The position numbers and the translations under genes are program-made. A stretch of 64,000 nt of DNA from Nostoc linckia z4 (GTDB lineage: Bacteria > Cyanobacteriota > Cyanobacteriia > Cyanobacteriales > Nostocaceae), in NCBI RefSeq assembly GCF_002608075.1, contig NZ_LAHA01000018.1, forward strand, positions 45,483 through 109,482, in the 5' to 3' direction. How positions within the stretch are numbered: position 1 is the first letter of the stretch; every line of letters begins with the position of its first letter. The notes under the pieces were generated by a model that saw only the letters and a list, made by a program, of their open reading frames with translations, was not told the origin of the DNA and did no database searches. Below are positions 9,183-16,918 of this stretch, piece by piece.

Positions 9183-10384
9183 GTTTAAATTGGATAGTGC
9201 CAGCAGAACGCATACAAAAATTACCGCCTTATGTATTTGCCCGTTTAGATGAACTAAAAGCTAAAGCACGGGAACAAGGCTTAGATTTAATTGATTTGGG
9301 CATGGGAAACCCCGATGGTGCAACACCACAACCAGTGGTAGAAGCTGCAATGGCCGCTTTACAAAATCCCGCCAATCACGGTTATCCTCCCTTTGAAGGC
9401 ACTGCGAGTTTCCGCCGAGCGATTACTGATTGGTATCGTCGGCGTTATGATGTCATTCTTGACCCTGATAGCGAAGCTTTACCGCTACTCGGTTCTAAAG
9501 AAGGATTAGCACATTTAGCGATCGCTTACATCAACCCAGGCGATGTAGTTCTGGTTCCTTCTCCTGCCTATCCCGCCCATTTTCGCGGCCCCGTCATTGC
9601 TGGTGGTCAAGTTCATAGCTTGATTCTAAAACCAGAGAATGACTGGTTAATCGATTTAGACGCCATTCCCGATGAAGTTGCCCGAAAAGCCAAAATCCTC
9701 TATTTCAACTATCCCAGCAATCCCACCGCCGCCACCGCACCCCGCGAATTCTTTGAAGAAATCGTCGCTTTTGCCCGCAAATATGAAATTTTGCTGGTAC
9801 ACGATTTATGTTATGCCGAGTTAGCGTTTGATGGTTATCAACCTACTAGCTTATTAGAAATTCCCGGCGCGAAGGAAATTGGTGTGGAATTTCACACTTT
9901 ATCTAAAACCTACAATATGGCTGGTTGGCGCGTTGGGTTTGTGGTGGGTAACCGTCATGTGATTCAAGGTTTGCGGACGCTGAAAACTAACTTGGATTAC
10001 GGCATTTTTGCCGCCTTACAAACAGCAGCCGAAACCGCTTTGCAACTGCCAGATGTGTATTTGCATGAAGTACAACAACGCTACCGCACCCGCCGCGATT
10101 TCCTGATTGAAGGATTAGGGCAATTGGGTTGGGATATTCCTAAAACCAAGGCGACGATGTATCTGTGGGTGAAATGTCCTGTAGGGATGGGTTCCACAGA
10201 TTTTGCGTTGAATGTGTTGCAGCAAACAGGCGTTGTGGTGACTCCAGGTAATGCCTTTGGGGTTGCCGGTGAAGGATATGTGAGAATTAGTTTGATTGCA
10301 GATTGCGATCGCTTGGGTGAAGCTTTACATCGCTTGAAGCAAGCTGGCATCCGCTATCAACCGGAAGCTGTAGTTTCTGCTTGA
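9179..10384 (+). CDS. class I/II PLP-dependent aminotransferase
   Basis: A 401-residue fold-type I aminotransferase. The PLP-binding lysine is Lys243 in LSKTYNMAGWRVGF. Other family marks are the LGMGNPDGATP N-terminal segment, the NYPSNPTA cofactor loop and the C-terminal GYVRIS arginine that binds the substrate carboxylate. It belongs to the broad aspartate/alanine aminotransferase group often annotated as LL-diaminopimelate or aspartate aminotransferase. A separate true DapL is encoded at 22378, so this one more likely serves another amino acid. The ATG overlaps the upstream dehydrogenase stop by 4 bp. Family certain, substrate open. Confidence 0.85.
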   Translation: MSLNWIVPAERIQKLPPYVFARLDELKAKAREQGLDLIDLGMGNPDGATPQPVVEAAMAALQNPANHGYPPFEGTASFRRAITDWYRRRYDVILDPDSEALPLLGSKEGLAHLAIAYINPGDVVLVPSPAYPAHFRGPVIAGGQVHSLILKPENDWLIDLDAIPDEVARKAKILYFNYPSNPTAATAPREFFEEIVAFARKYEILLVHDLCYAELAFDGYQPTSLLEIPGAKEIGVEFHTLSKTYNMAGWRVGFVVGNRHVIQGLRTLKTNLDYGIFAALQTAAETALQLPDVYLHEVQQRYRTRRDFLIEGLGQLGWDIPKTKATMYLWVKCPVGMGSTDFALNVLQQTGVVVTPGNAFGVAGEGYVRISLIADCDRLGEALHRLKQAGIRYQPEAVVSA

Positions 10385-10479
10385 AAAGCGATCGCCGTTG
10401 TCGTTAGTTGATTAGATGAAAAAATACTTGCCTATTCTCACGTGAAAAGAATTCTTCCTTGATTATCAAAACCTAATTC

Positions 10480-10803
10480 ATGCAAACTCCCGCTGCCACT
10501 TTTCCTCATTTAATTGCTGCGGGCTTTCACGCCCTTTCCGAACCACTGAGGATTAGTGTGTTGGAATTGTTACGACAGCGAGAATTATGTGTGTGCGATT
10601 TGTGCGAAGCCTTGGGGGTAAGTCAGTCGAAATTAAGCTTTCATCTGAAAACCCTCAAGGAAGCTGGCTTAGTTAACTCCCGTCAGGAAGGACGCTGGAT
10701 TTATTACAGTTTAAATCTGCCCCAATTTAGTCTTTTAGAAGAATATTTGGCAGGTTTTAGGCTTAATAGCGTAATTTCATCTGTACGTCCCTGCTGTGAT
10801 TAG
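10480..10803 (+). CDS. arsR: ArsR-family metalloregulator
   Basis: A 107-residue winged-helix repressor. The metal-sensing motif ELCVCDLC gives Cys37, Cys39 and Cys42, typical of As(III)/Sb(III)-sensing ArsR. The recognition helix follows at SQSKLSFHLKTLKEAGLV. The C-terminus ends with a further CC pair. It lies 166 bp upstream of an aquaporin-arsI-arsC set on the same strand and is expected to repress it, releasing DNA when arsenite binds. A different ArsR target is possible, but the neighbourhood makes arsenic the clear choice. Confidence 0.88.
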   Translation: MQTPAATFPHLIAAGFHALSEPLRISVLELLRQRELCVCDLCEALGVSQSKLSFHLKTLKEAGLVNSRQEGRWIYYSLNLPQFSLLEEYLAGFRLNSVISSVRPCCD

Positions 10804-10901
10804 TGTAGCGTTTTGAAACGCAGAGTAACGCCAAGTCAGCGCCAAGGTACGCAGAGTTTTTATCGAAAAATTCCCTACAAAACTTATGCAAAGCTAAATA
10901 C

Positions 10902-10956
10902 TTGACATATCAACTTTTTTTGAAATAGTATCTAATGCATCAACTTTTTTTGAAAT
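10902..10956 (+). promoter_or_regulatory. candidate promoter and ArsR operator for the aquaporin-arsI-arsC unit
   Basis: Two identical 18-bp copies of ATCAACTTTTTTTGAAAT lie at 10909-10926 and 10939-10956, 30 bp apart start to start, so on nearly the same helix face. Each contains ATCAA and TTGAA half-sites like those bound by ArsR/SmtB proteins. A TTGACA box (10902-10907) and TAGTAT (10926-10931), spaced 18 bp, form a sigma70-type promoter that the first copy fills. The operator role is inferred. Confidence 0.6.
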
Positions 10957-10969
10957 GTAGGACGTTGAT

Positions 10970-11695
10970 ATGCCTGCAAGGGGCATGGAGTCAAGTTTGC
11001 AGATTTGGCTAAGTAAATCGCTGGTGTCTTGCTGGCGAGAGGCTTTAGCAGAGGGAATTGGCACTTTTATTTTAGTGTTTGCGGGTACTGGTGCAGTGAT
11101 GGCGAACTACCTCAGTGAAGGTGCTATTACACATATTGGTATCAGTTTTGTCTTTGGTGCTGTTGTTGCAGCGTTGATTTATTCTTTGGGGCACATTAGC
11201 GATGCACACTTTAATCCGGCGGTAACGTTAGCGTTTTGGAGTAGTGGATTTTTCTCGAAAAAGCGAGTTTTGCCGTATATTTTAGGACAGTTGATGGGGG
11301 CGATCGCCGCTTCAACTTTACTATTAATTAGTTTGGGGCGAGTTGCCAATTTGGGGGCGACGATACCGCTAAATGGCAATTGGTTGCAATCGTTGGTCTT
11401 AGAATTTGTTCTGACTTTTATATTGATGTTTGTCATTTTGGGTTCGGGATTAGACCGACGCGCCCATATTGGTTTTGCAGGGTTAGCCATTGGGTTGACG
11501 GTGGGAATGGAAGCAGCATTTATGGGGCCGATTACCGGTGCAAGTATGAATCCGGCGCGTTCCTTTGGCCCGGCTTTAGTGGGAGGAATTTGGCAGCATC
11601 ATTGGGTTTATTGGGTTGCGCCTATTTTAGGAGCGCAATTAGCAGTGATAGTATATCGACAGCTTTCTTATGGATTTCGCGATTTCCAAGAATAA
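10970..11695 (+). CDS. aqpS: MIP-family channel (aquaporin/aquaglyceroporin), likely arsenite channel
   Basis: A 241-residue six-helix major intrinsic protein with both NPA boxes: HFNPAVT (NPA at 82-84) and SMNPARSFGP (NPA at 194-196, followed by the filter Arg). In ars operons such as that of Sinorhizobium meliloti (arsR-aqpS-arsC), an aquaglyceroporin lets arsenite made by ArsC leave the cell. The same arrangement is seen here, and no ArsB or Acr3 pump is present in the cluster, so the same role is inferred. ATG 10970 follows the operator-like repeats; an in-frame ATG at 10985 is an alternative. The symbol is by analogy. Confidence 0.75.
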   Translation: MPARGMESSLQIWLSKSLVSCWREALAEGIGTFILVFAGTGAVMANYLSEGAITHIGISFVFGAVVAALIYSLGHISDAHFNPAVTLAFWSSGFFSKKRVLPYILGQLMGAIAASTLLLISLGRVANLGATIPLNGNWLQSLVLEFVLTFILMFVILGSGLDRRAHIGFAGLAIGLTVGMEAAFMGPITGASMNPARSFGPALVGGIWQHHWVYWVAPILGAQLAVIVYRQLSYGFRDFQE

Positions 11696-11708
11696 AGGAG
11701 CAAAATTG

Positions 11709-12143
11709 ATGGCAACTTTAAAAACTCATGTAGCTTTGAATGTGACTAATATTGAAAAGTCTGTGGCTTTTTATCGGGCAATGTTTGGTGTGGAACCTGT
11801 TAAATATAAGGTTGACTACGCTAAATTTGATATTGCGAATCCAGCGTTAAATTTAACTTTGAATTTAACTGATAAAGTGCAGTCTGGCGGTGCATTATCT
11901 CATTTGGGGATACAAGTTGAAAGTACGCAAGAAGTACAAGCAGCGATACAGCGATTTACAGACGCGGGATTGGCATTATTTACTGAAGATAATACTGATT
12001 GTTGCTACGCTTTGCAAGATAAAGTTTGGGTAACAGATCCAGATGGTAACCGTTGGGAGGTGTTTGTGGTGAAGGTAGCAGATACAGCACCGGAAAAAAA
12101 TGTGGCTGTGGCACAGGGTGTAAGTAAGTCTTGCTGTGGGTAA
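11709..12143 (+). CDS. arsI: ArsI/CadI-type dioxygenase, probable C-As lyase
   Basis: A 144-residue vicinal-oxygen-chelate protein. Start ATG 11709 has a good AAAGGAG site; a longer reading into the upstream gene is unlikely. The protein has the vicinal pair Cys98-Cys99 (TDCCYA), which in ArsI binds trivalent organoarsenicals, and candidate Fe(II) ligands His65 and Glu117 at the family positions. ArsI enzymes split the carbon-arsenic bond of methylarsenite and aromatic arsenicals, giving arsenite. The C-terminus ends SKSCCG, another possible thiol site. It sits between the channel gene and arsC, fitting an organoarsenical route feeding arsenite to the channel. Cadmium-induced CadI is the alternative label. 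Confidence 0.82.
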   Translation: MATLKTHVALNVTNIEKSVAFYRAMFGVEPVKYKVDYAKFDIANPALNLTLNLTDKVQSGGALSHLGIQVESTQEVQAAIQRFTDAGLALFTEDNTDCCYALQDKVWVTDPDGNRWEVFVVKVADTAPEKNVAVAQGVSKSCCG

Positions 12144-12146
12144 TTA

Positions 12147-12545
12147 GTGATGAAAAAGGTGATGTTTGTTTGTAAGAAAAATTCTCGGCGATCGCAAATG
12201 GCGGAAGGTTTTGCTCGGACTTTAGGTGCAGGGAAAATTGCTGTTGTTAGTTCTGGTTTAGAAGCAAGTCATGTAGACCCAAAAACTATTGATATTATGT
12301 CAGAAATTGGCATTGATATTAGCAATCAAACCTCGAAGCCTTTAAGTGATTTTCAAGCTGAAGATTATGATGCTGTGATTTCATTATGTGGTTGTGGGGT
12401 TAATTTACCTCAACAATGGGTGTTAAGAGATGTATTTGAAGATTGGCAACTTGACGACCCAGAAGGACAAGCAATTGAAGTTTTTCGTCGCGTTCGTGAT
12501 GAAGTTAAAGAACGAGTTTTAAAATTAATTGATTCTCTTAATTAA
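12147..12545 (+). CDS. arsC: arsenate reductase, low-molecular-weight phosphatase fold
   Basis: A 132-residue protein with the CX5R-S loop of LMW phosphatases (Cys8 to Arg14, Ser15). Further cysteines lie at Cys80 and Cys82 in LCGCGVNLP. The pattern Cys8/Cys80/Cys82 is that of the Synechocystis-type ArsC, which uses glutathione and glutaredoxin although its fold is of the thioredoxin-coupled class. It reduces arsenate to arsenite in the cytoplasm. It starts 3 bp after the arsI stop, so it is the last gene of the ars unit. A protein tyrosine phosphatase role is unlikely given the cysteines. Confidence 0.88.
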   Translation: MMKKVMFVCKKNSRRSQMAEGFARTLGAGKIAVVSSGLEASHVDPKTIDIMSEIGIDISNQTSKPLSDFQAEDYDAVISLCGCGVNLPQQWVLRDVFEDWQLDDPEGQAIEVFRRVRDEVKERVLKLIDSLN

Positions 12546-12592
12546 AGCAAGCTCAAGTTGATCGACAAGCCAGAAACGAAGGTAAACACTGT

Positions 12593-12702
12593 AGGGACTT
12601 CCAAGTAAAAAATATTCCATAGAAGATTGTTGACTGTTGACGGTTAACCGTTAACAGTCAACAGTCAACGCTTGAACCAGAATAATTTTTTGGAGTTCCT
12701 TA
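12593..12702. mobile_element. 110-bp miniature inverted-repeat element, family 1
   Basis: The ends are imperfect inverted repeats: left AGGGACTTCCAAGTAAAAAA, right (reversed) AAGGAACTCCAAAAAATTAT. The middle is a long foldback of TTGACTGTTGACGGTTAACC with its complement (12629-12669). A related copy lies inverted at 44576-44676 and a third, more diverged, at 52285-52382. No protein is encoded; mobilisation would need a transposase elsewhere. The rest of the 12546-12894 spacer shows nothing. Confidence 0.6.
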
Positions 12703-12894
12703 ATACCACGGATGATAAAATTTGAGTTGAGCTAAGAAGCCATCCCTCAATTACAGTTAGTATTACGTATGGTAAATGAAAAATTGAGGGCTTGGGCTGG
12801 GCATAGGGCATGAAAAAATCCCCTGTTTGGCTTATTCCCGACTTCAACAAATCATCTCGCTGCGTAAATCCTGATAGTGTTTCCTACTTTGCTT

Positions 12895-13455
12895 ATGACA
12901 CCTGAAGAAATTACGGCTACTTTAACAGAATTATTTGGCACAAATGTTGATGCCAGCACCCCTAATTCTTGGGAAGTCAATACTTCTACTTTTAAACTTT
13001 TGGTGCTACTGTCTAAAGATAATACTTGGCTGCGAGTTTTGCTACCAGTATTACCATTACAAGAAGCCCAATCTTTTTTAGCAGAATTTTTGTCAGCTAA
13101 CTTTGATGAAACTCAGGAAGTACGGTATGCTTTGTATGATGGGCAAATTTGGGCAGTGTTCCACCATAACATTACTACTTTGGTAAAAGTGGATTTTGAA
13201 AGAGCGATCGCCCGATTAATTTCTCTACATGAAATAGGTATAGATAATGCCTTCAATCGCTTAGTTGAAACCCGTATCCGCCAAGTTATTAAAGTTGCAA
13301 AACTACAAGGACAATCCCTGCAAGCTACCATTCAAAACCTAGAACGTTTTTATGCAGAAGGAATCATGGGTGAAATCGATGAGACTCCAGAGGCGCGAGA
13401 AGAAACCCTAGCTGCTTGGCGGCGTCAGTTACAACGCTTATGGGATGAAGTATAA
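12895..13455 (+). CDS. conserved cyanobacterial hypothetical protein (YbjN/chaperone-like fold possible)
   Basis: 186 residues from ATG 12895; a GTG at 12877 would add six. It is acidic and soluble, with no signal or membrane segment. The N-terminal 110 residues alternate short strands and helices, in a way reminiscent of YbjN/type III chaperone-like folds; the C-terminal part is helical with RIRQVIKVAKLQGQSLQATIQNLERFYAEG. I do not recognise a function. The next gene (DUF2358) begins directly after its stop, so the two are likely co-transcribed. Confidence 0.6.
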   Translation: MTPEEITATLTELFGTNVDASTPNSWEVNTSTFKLLVLLSKDNTWLRVLLPVLPLQEAQSFLAEFLSANFDETQEVRYALYDGQIWAVFHHNITTLVKVDFERAIARLISLHEIGIDNAFNRLVETRIRQVIKVAKLQGQSLQATIQNLERFYAEGIMGEIDETPEAREETLAAWRRQLQRLWDEV

Positions 13456-13456
13456 A

Positions 13457-13843
13457 ATGGATATCATTGAAATTCTCAAACAAGACTATCAAAGATTCCC
13501 AGTCAATCAAACTTACAGTATTTATGCTCCAGATGTTTATTTTCAAGACCCATTGAATAAATTTCGTGGAGTTAAACGCTATCAAGAAATGATTAATTTC
13601 ATCCAAACTTGGTTTTTAAATCCCAAGATGGATTTACACAATATTGAACGTTTGGGAAATACAATTAAAACAGAGTGGACACTAAGTTGGAATACCCCTG
13701 TTCCTTGGAAGCCACGTATCTCCATTACTGGTTGGAGTGAATTAGGTCTTAATTCTGAGAATTTAATTATCTCCCACATTGATTATTGGAACTGTTCGCG
13801 ACTAGACGTAATTAAGCAGCATTTTTTCTCTGCAAAAAATTGA
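13457..13843 (+). CDS. DUF2358 family protein
   Basis: 128 residues from ATG 13457, just after the upstream stop; ATG 13445, overlapping the upstream gene, is also possible. The segment DIIEILKQDYQRFP, the YAPDVYFQDPLNKFRG block and the terminal HIDYWNCSRLDVIKQHF are typical of DUF2358, a small SnoaL/NTF2-like family of cyanobacteria and plastids. The NTF2-like cup suggests binding of a small ligand; no catalytic residues can be assigned and no function is known. Confidence 0.75.
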   Translation: MDIIEILKQDYQRFPVNQTYSIYAPDVYFQDPLNKFRGVKRYQEMINFIQTWFLNPKMDLHNIERLGNTIKTEWTLSWNTPVPWKPRISITGWSELGLNSENLIISHIDYWNCSRLDVIKQHFFSAKN

Positions 13844-13960
13844 TATTGCCAGAAATTAATAGCTGATTACTATTACAGTAGAGGCATTGAAGAAGAATTC
13901 AGAAGTCAGAATTCAGGAGCAAAGCCGGAGACGCTCCGCCAAGGCGTCAGAATCAATTAG

Positions 13961-14201
13961 TGGGGGATTCAGACCCGCCACTAATTGTTCGCGTAGCGTC
14001 TCCCCTTGGGAGAAGACTACTAAATCGTTCGCGCAGCGTCTCTGAAAGAGAAGATTTAGTGGGGGTCTTAAACCGGATTATTCAGACGCTCCTACGTCGC
14101 TCTAAGCGAAGCCATGCCGCAGGCTTTACGCTGCGCTATCCGCCACTCGTACAGAATTCCCAAGCTGAATTCTGACGACTGACGCCTTTATTCTGTTTGA
14201 T
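13961..14201. repeat. dispersed repeat, copy 1 of 2 (about 240 bp)
   Basis: It starts GGGGATTCAGACCCGC and ends GACTGACGCCTTTATTCTG. The same blocks in the same order recur at 16400-16562, with GTCTCCCCTTGGGAGAAGAC and GGTGGGGGTCTTAAACC in between; this copy has an extra 80 bp. It is preceded by CAGAATTCAG heptamer-type repeats. It ends exactly where a truncated Uma2 frame begins. The wider gap 13844-14196 holds only these repeats. Confidence 0.65.
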
Positions 14202-14379
14202 AACTAAGTATCAAACTATAGAAGCAAATGCTGATGGCTGGTTGTGGAGTCAGCAATTAAAGTTATTTTTGGGAGTGTATGAGTCAAAATTACGGTTTTC
14301 TAACGCGGATAAGCAGTTAGTAGCGACTCCAGAAGAAAGGGTAAAAGCAGCAGAACGAGAAGCTGAACAGCTAGAGTAG
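14197..14379 (+). pseudogene. 5'-truncated Uma2-family endonuclease fragment
   Basis: About 60 codons match the C-terminal tail of Uma2/DUF820 nucleases: the ADGWLWSQQLKLFLGVYESKLRF segment and the ATPEERVKAAEREAEQLE coiled end. The PD-(D/E)XK catalytic region is missing, and the fragment starts at the edge of the dispersed repeat, so the repeat or a linked deletion probably removed the 5' part. No start codon with a ribosome site was found. An intact Uma2 gene lies at 23733. It is unlikely to make a working protein. Confidence 0.6.
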
Positions 14380-14547
14380 TAAGCACCAAACCCACAGGTA
14401 GCCAAGGATACAATACAAGGTACATAACTCCGCGAAGAGCCGATTCTAATTGGTGAATTTACCAATTCTGTTGTAAATATTGAGTTTAGCGATCGCTCCA
14501 TTCAACCTACAACTTATGATCGATAATAAACTCAACTTGAAAGTGCA

Positions 14548-14835
14548 ATGGCAATGACTGATAAAGAACTCAAACATCTAATTGAGAGTAATGCTAAAAC
14601 AGTCCAAGCTATGTTGGATGAAATCAGCGAAGCGCGAGAGGAACGCCAAGAACTCCGAGAAGGAATGATTCAACTTCAGAATGCACTGACACAATTAACG
14701 AACATACAAGATAAGATAGCTAATTTACTAGTTGCTGTTGATGGCGATCGGCCTACAATTCTGAAAAAACTTTCAGCAATTGAAACCAAGCTCGATCTAC
14801 TGTTACAGGAAAACCCAACAGATAAATTAGAGTAA
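14548..14835 (+). CDS. small coiled-coil hypothetical protein
   Basis: A 95-residue, highly charged protein predicted to be almost wholly helical, with heptad spacing from about residue 15 to 90 (EISEAREERQELREGM, LLVAVDGDRP then a second helix). Similar short coiled-coil proteins are common beside Uma2 genes in cyanobacteria, and a Uma2 remnant lies just upstream. Function unknown. Start ATG 14548, or 14554 two codons later. Confidence 0.55.
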   Translation: MAMTDKELKHLIESNAKTVQAMLDEISEAREERQELREGMIQLQNALTQLTNIQDKIANLLVAVDGDRPTILKKLSAIETKLDLLLQENPTDKLE

Positions 14836-15152
14836 ATATTGACAAGCTAATCGTCATTCAAATTGCATCTTTGTGTCTGGTGTGTCCCCGTGTAAGAGCG
14901 TCTTTCTAACGAATTGAGTTATGCAATTTAAAAGCGCATCAGCTTATTTGGTGTCTCTACGAGTAGTTCTGCGAATCAAAACGGATTCCTATACTATATA
15001 AATAGCAGTCAATATGGCAATATAGCTGGATTGTCCCACATATTTATTATTGATCTGCTTGCGCCTAAACGTGTTAAAGCAGCATTTATTTTCCTTAAAC
15101 AGCCGATAATTGTAAATAAATGTAAAAATCCTTAGGCAGGAAAGAAGCATCC
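14836..15152. other. intergenic region, 317 bp
   Basis: AT-rich upstream region of the ArsA-like gene. I see a GAAAGAAGC ribosome-site-like stretch before ATG 15153, but no repeat, hairpin or clear promoter boxes. Confidence 0.4.
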
Positions 15153-16331
15153 ATGCGTGTAATTTTAATGACTGGGAAAGGCGGCGTGGGTAAAACCTCC
15201 GTTGCTGCTGCAACTGGACTCCGTTGTGCAGAATTAGGTTATCAAACCTTGGTTTTAAGTACAGATCCTGCTCACTCCTTGGCAGATAGTTTTGATTTGG
15301 AAATGGGACACGCACCCCGAAAAATTCGCCCAAATTTGTGGGGTGCAGAATTAGATGCACTGCAAGAACTAGAGGGAAACTGGGGTGCGGTGAAACGTTA
15401 CATTACCCAAGTTTTACAAGCAAGGGGTTTAGAAGGGGTACAAGCGGAAGAATTGGCAATTTTACCAGGTATGGATGAGATTTTTGGCTTGGTAAGGATG
15501 AAACGCCACTACGATGAAGGTGAGTTTGATGTCTTGATTATCGACTCAGCCCCCACTGGCACAGCATTGCGCTTGCTGAGTTTACCGGAAGTCGGCGGTT
15601 GGTATATGCGCCGTTTTTATAAACCATTTCAAAATATCTCAGTAGCACTTAGACCTTTGGTGGAACCTCTGTTTAAACCAATTGCTGGTTTTTCGCTACC
15701 AGATAAAGAAGTGATGGATGCACCTTATGAGTTTTACGAACAAATTGAAGCTCTGGAAAAAGTATTAACAGATAATACTCAAACCTCAGTGCGTCTTGTG
15801 ACTAATCCCGAAAAGATGGTGATTAAAGAATCTCTCCGCGCCCATGCTTACTTGAGTTTATATAATGTTGCCACGGACTTGGTTGTGGCTAATCGTATCA
15901 TCCCCAAAGAAGTAGAAGACCCATTTTTCCAACGTTGGAAACAAAATCAGGAGCAGTATCGCCAGGAAATTCATGATAATTTCCATCCTTTACCGATAAA
16001 AGAAGTGCCACTGTTCTCTGAGGAAATGTGCGGACTGGCTGCACTAGAACGCTTGAAGGAAACCCTTTATAAAGATGAAGATCCAACTCAGGTTTATTAC
16101 AAAGAAACGACTATTCGAGTTGTGCAAGAGCAAAACCAATACAGTTTAGAACTTTACTTACCCGGTATTCCGAAAAACCAAATTCAACTCAGTAAAACTG
16201 GGGATGAATTGAATATTACTATTGGGAATCACCGTCGTAATTTAGTTTTGCCACAAGCCCTAGCAGCACTACAACCAGCCGGAGCCAAGATGGAAAATGA
16301 CTATCTGAAAATTAGCTTTGCGGCAATGTAA
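15153..16331 (+). CDS. ArsA/GET3-family ATPase with C-terminal HSP20-like domain
   Basis: A 392-residue P-loop ATPase. The deviant Walker A is GKGGVGKT (residues 8-15), switch I lies at [13 protein letters not shown], and the Walker B-like [21 protein letters not shown] follows. Residues about 305-392 form the HSP20/alpha-crystallin-like tail ([21 protein letters not shown]) found in many cyanobacterial ArsA homologues. Only one ATPase half is present, unlike tandem plasmid ArsA. Although an ars unit lies 2.6 kb upstream, there is no ArsB to energise and the two are separated by other genes. A chaperone/targeting ATPase role of the GET3 type is therefore as likely as arsenite transport. Confidence 0.82.
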   Translation: MRVILMTGKGGVGKTSVAAATGLRCAELGYQTLVLSTDPAHSLADSFDLEMGHAPRKIRPNLWGAELDALQELEGNWGAVKRYITQVLQARGLEGVQAEELAILPGMDEIFGLVRMKRHYDEGEFDVLIIDSAPTGTALRLLSLPEVGGWYMRRFYKPFQNISVALRPLVEPLFKPIAGFSLPDKEVMDAPYEFYEQIEALEKVLTDNTQTSVRLVTNPEKMVIKESLRAHAYLSLYNVATDLVVANRIIPKEVEDPFFQRWKQNQEQYRQEIHDNFHPLPIKEVPLFSEEMCGLAALERLKETLYKDEDPTQVYYKETTIRVVQEQNQYSLELYLPGIPKNQIQLSKTGDELNITIGNHRRNLVLPQALAALQPAGAKMENDYLKISFAAM

Positions 16332-16399
16332 AAGTTTGATTTTGTTGATATTTGAAGAAGAATACAGAATTCAGAATACAGAATTCAGCAATCAATCGA

Positions 16400-16562
16400 T
16401 AGGGGATTCAGACCCGCTACTGATTGTTCGCGTAGCGTCTCCCCTTGGGAGAAGACGACCAAATTGTAGATTTGGTGGGGGTCTTAAACCAGATTATTCA
16501 TCCGCTAGTCGTACAAAATACCCGACTGAATTCTTACGACTGACGCCTTTATTCTGTTTGAT
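16400..16562. repeat. dispersed repeat, copy 2 of 2 (about 160 bp)
   Basis: It shares end blocks and order with the copy at 13961-14201 but lacks the middle segment. It is again preceded by GAATACAGAATTCAG repeats and followed by GATAA. The two copies stand in direct orientation and bracket the Uma2 remnant, the coiled-coil gene and the ArsA-like gene, so recombination between them could delete about 2.4 kb. The remaining sequence up to 16918 holds one terminator and otherwise nothing clear. Confidence 0.6.
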
Positions 16563-16617
16563 AAACTTTCAACAAAAACTGCAAACTCAACAGTAAAAAT
16601 ATTTTCTGATAGCTAAG

Positions 16618-16648
16618 AAGACGCAACAAAAATTTGCGTCTTTTTTTT
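16618..16648 (+). terminator. Rho-independent terminator
   Basis: A 9-bp stem AAGACGCAA (16618-16626) with TTGCGTCTT (16634-16642) and a 7-nt loop is followed directly by a T-run to 16648. It is the likely end of transcription from the ArsA-like gene, read through the dispersed repeat. Confidence 0.75.
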
Positions 16649-16918
16649 AATTTTTTATAAATTTAATTAGCTATTTGCCGTAGTTTTACTGAAGACAAAT
16701 TGCTGAAATTAATTGAAAAATGTCATTAGATTTTAGAAAAAAGAATTCAGGAATCATGTTCGCCACTAAATGAATGAATAAAGGATTTTAAGTCTGCCAC
16801 TTCAAGCATTGCTAAATTCTGTTAGCGCAGCAGGGCGTAGCCCATTCTGGCTTATGACTTGTGACTTCTCCATTAATCATGTGTGTTTGCAAATTATTAA
16901 TTTAAGATTTTATCAGCA

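Noticed and set aside
15153..16331. ArsA-like ATPase as member of the arsenic operon
   Set aside because: It is 2.6 kb away behind unrelated genes and repeats, has a single ATPase half, and no ArsB is present.
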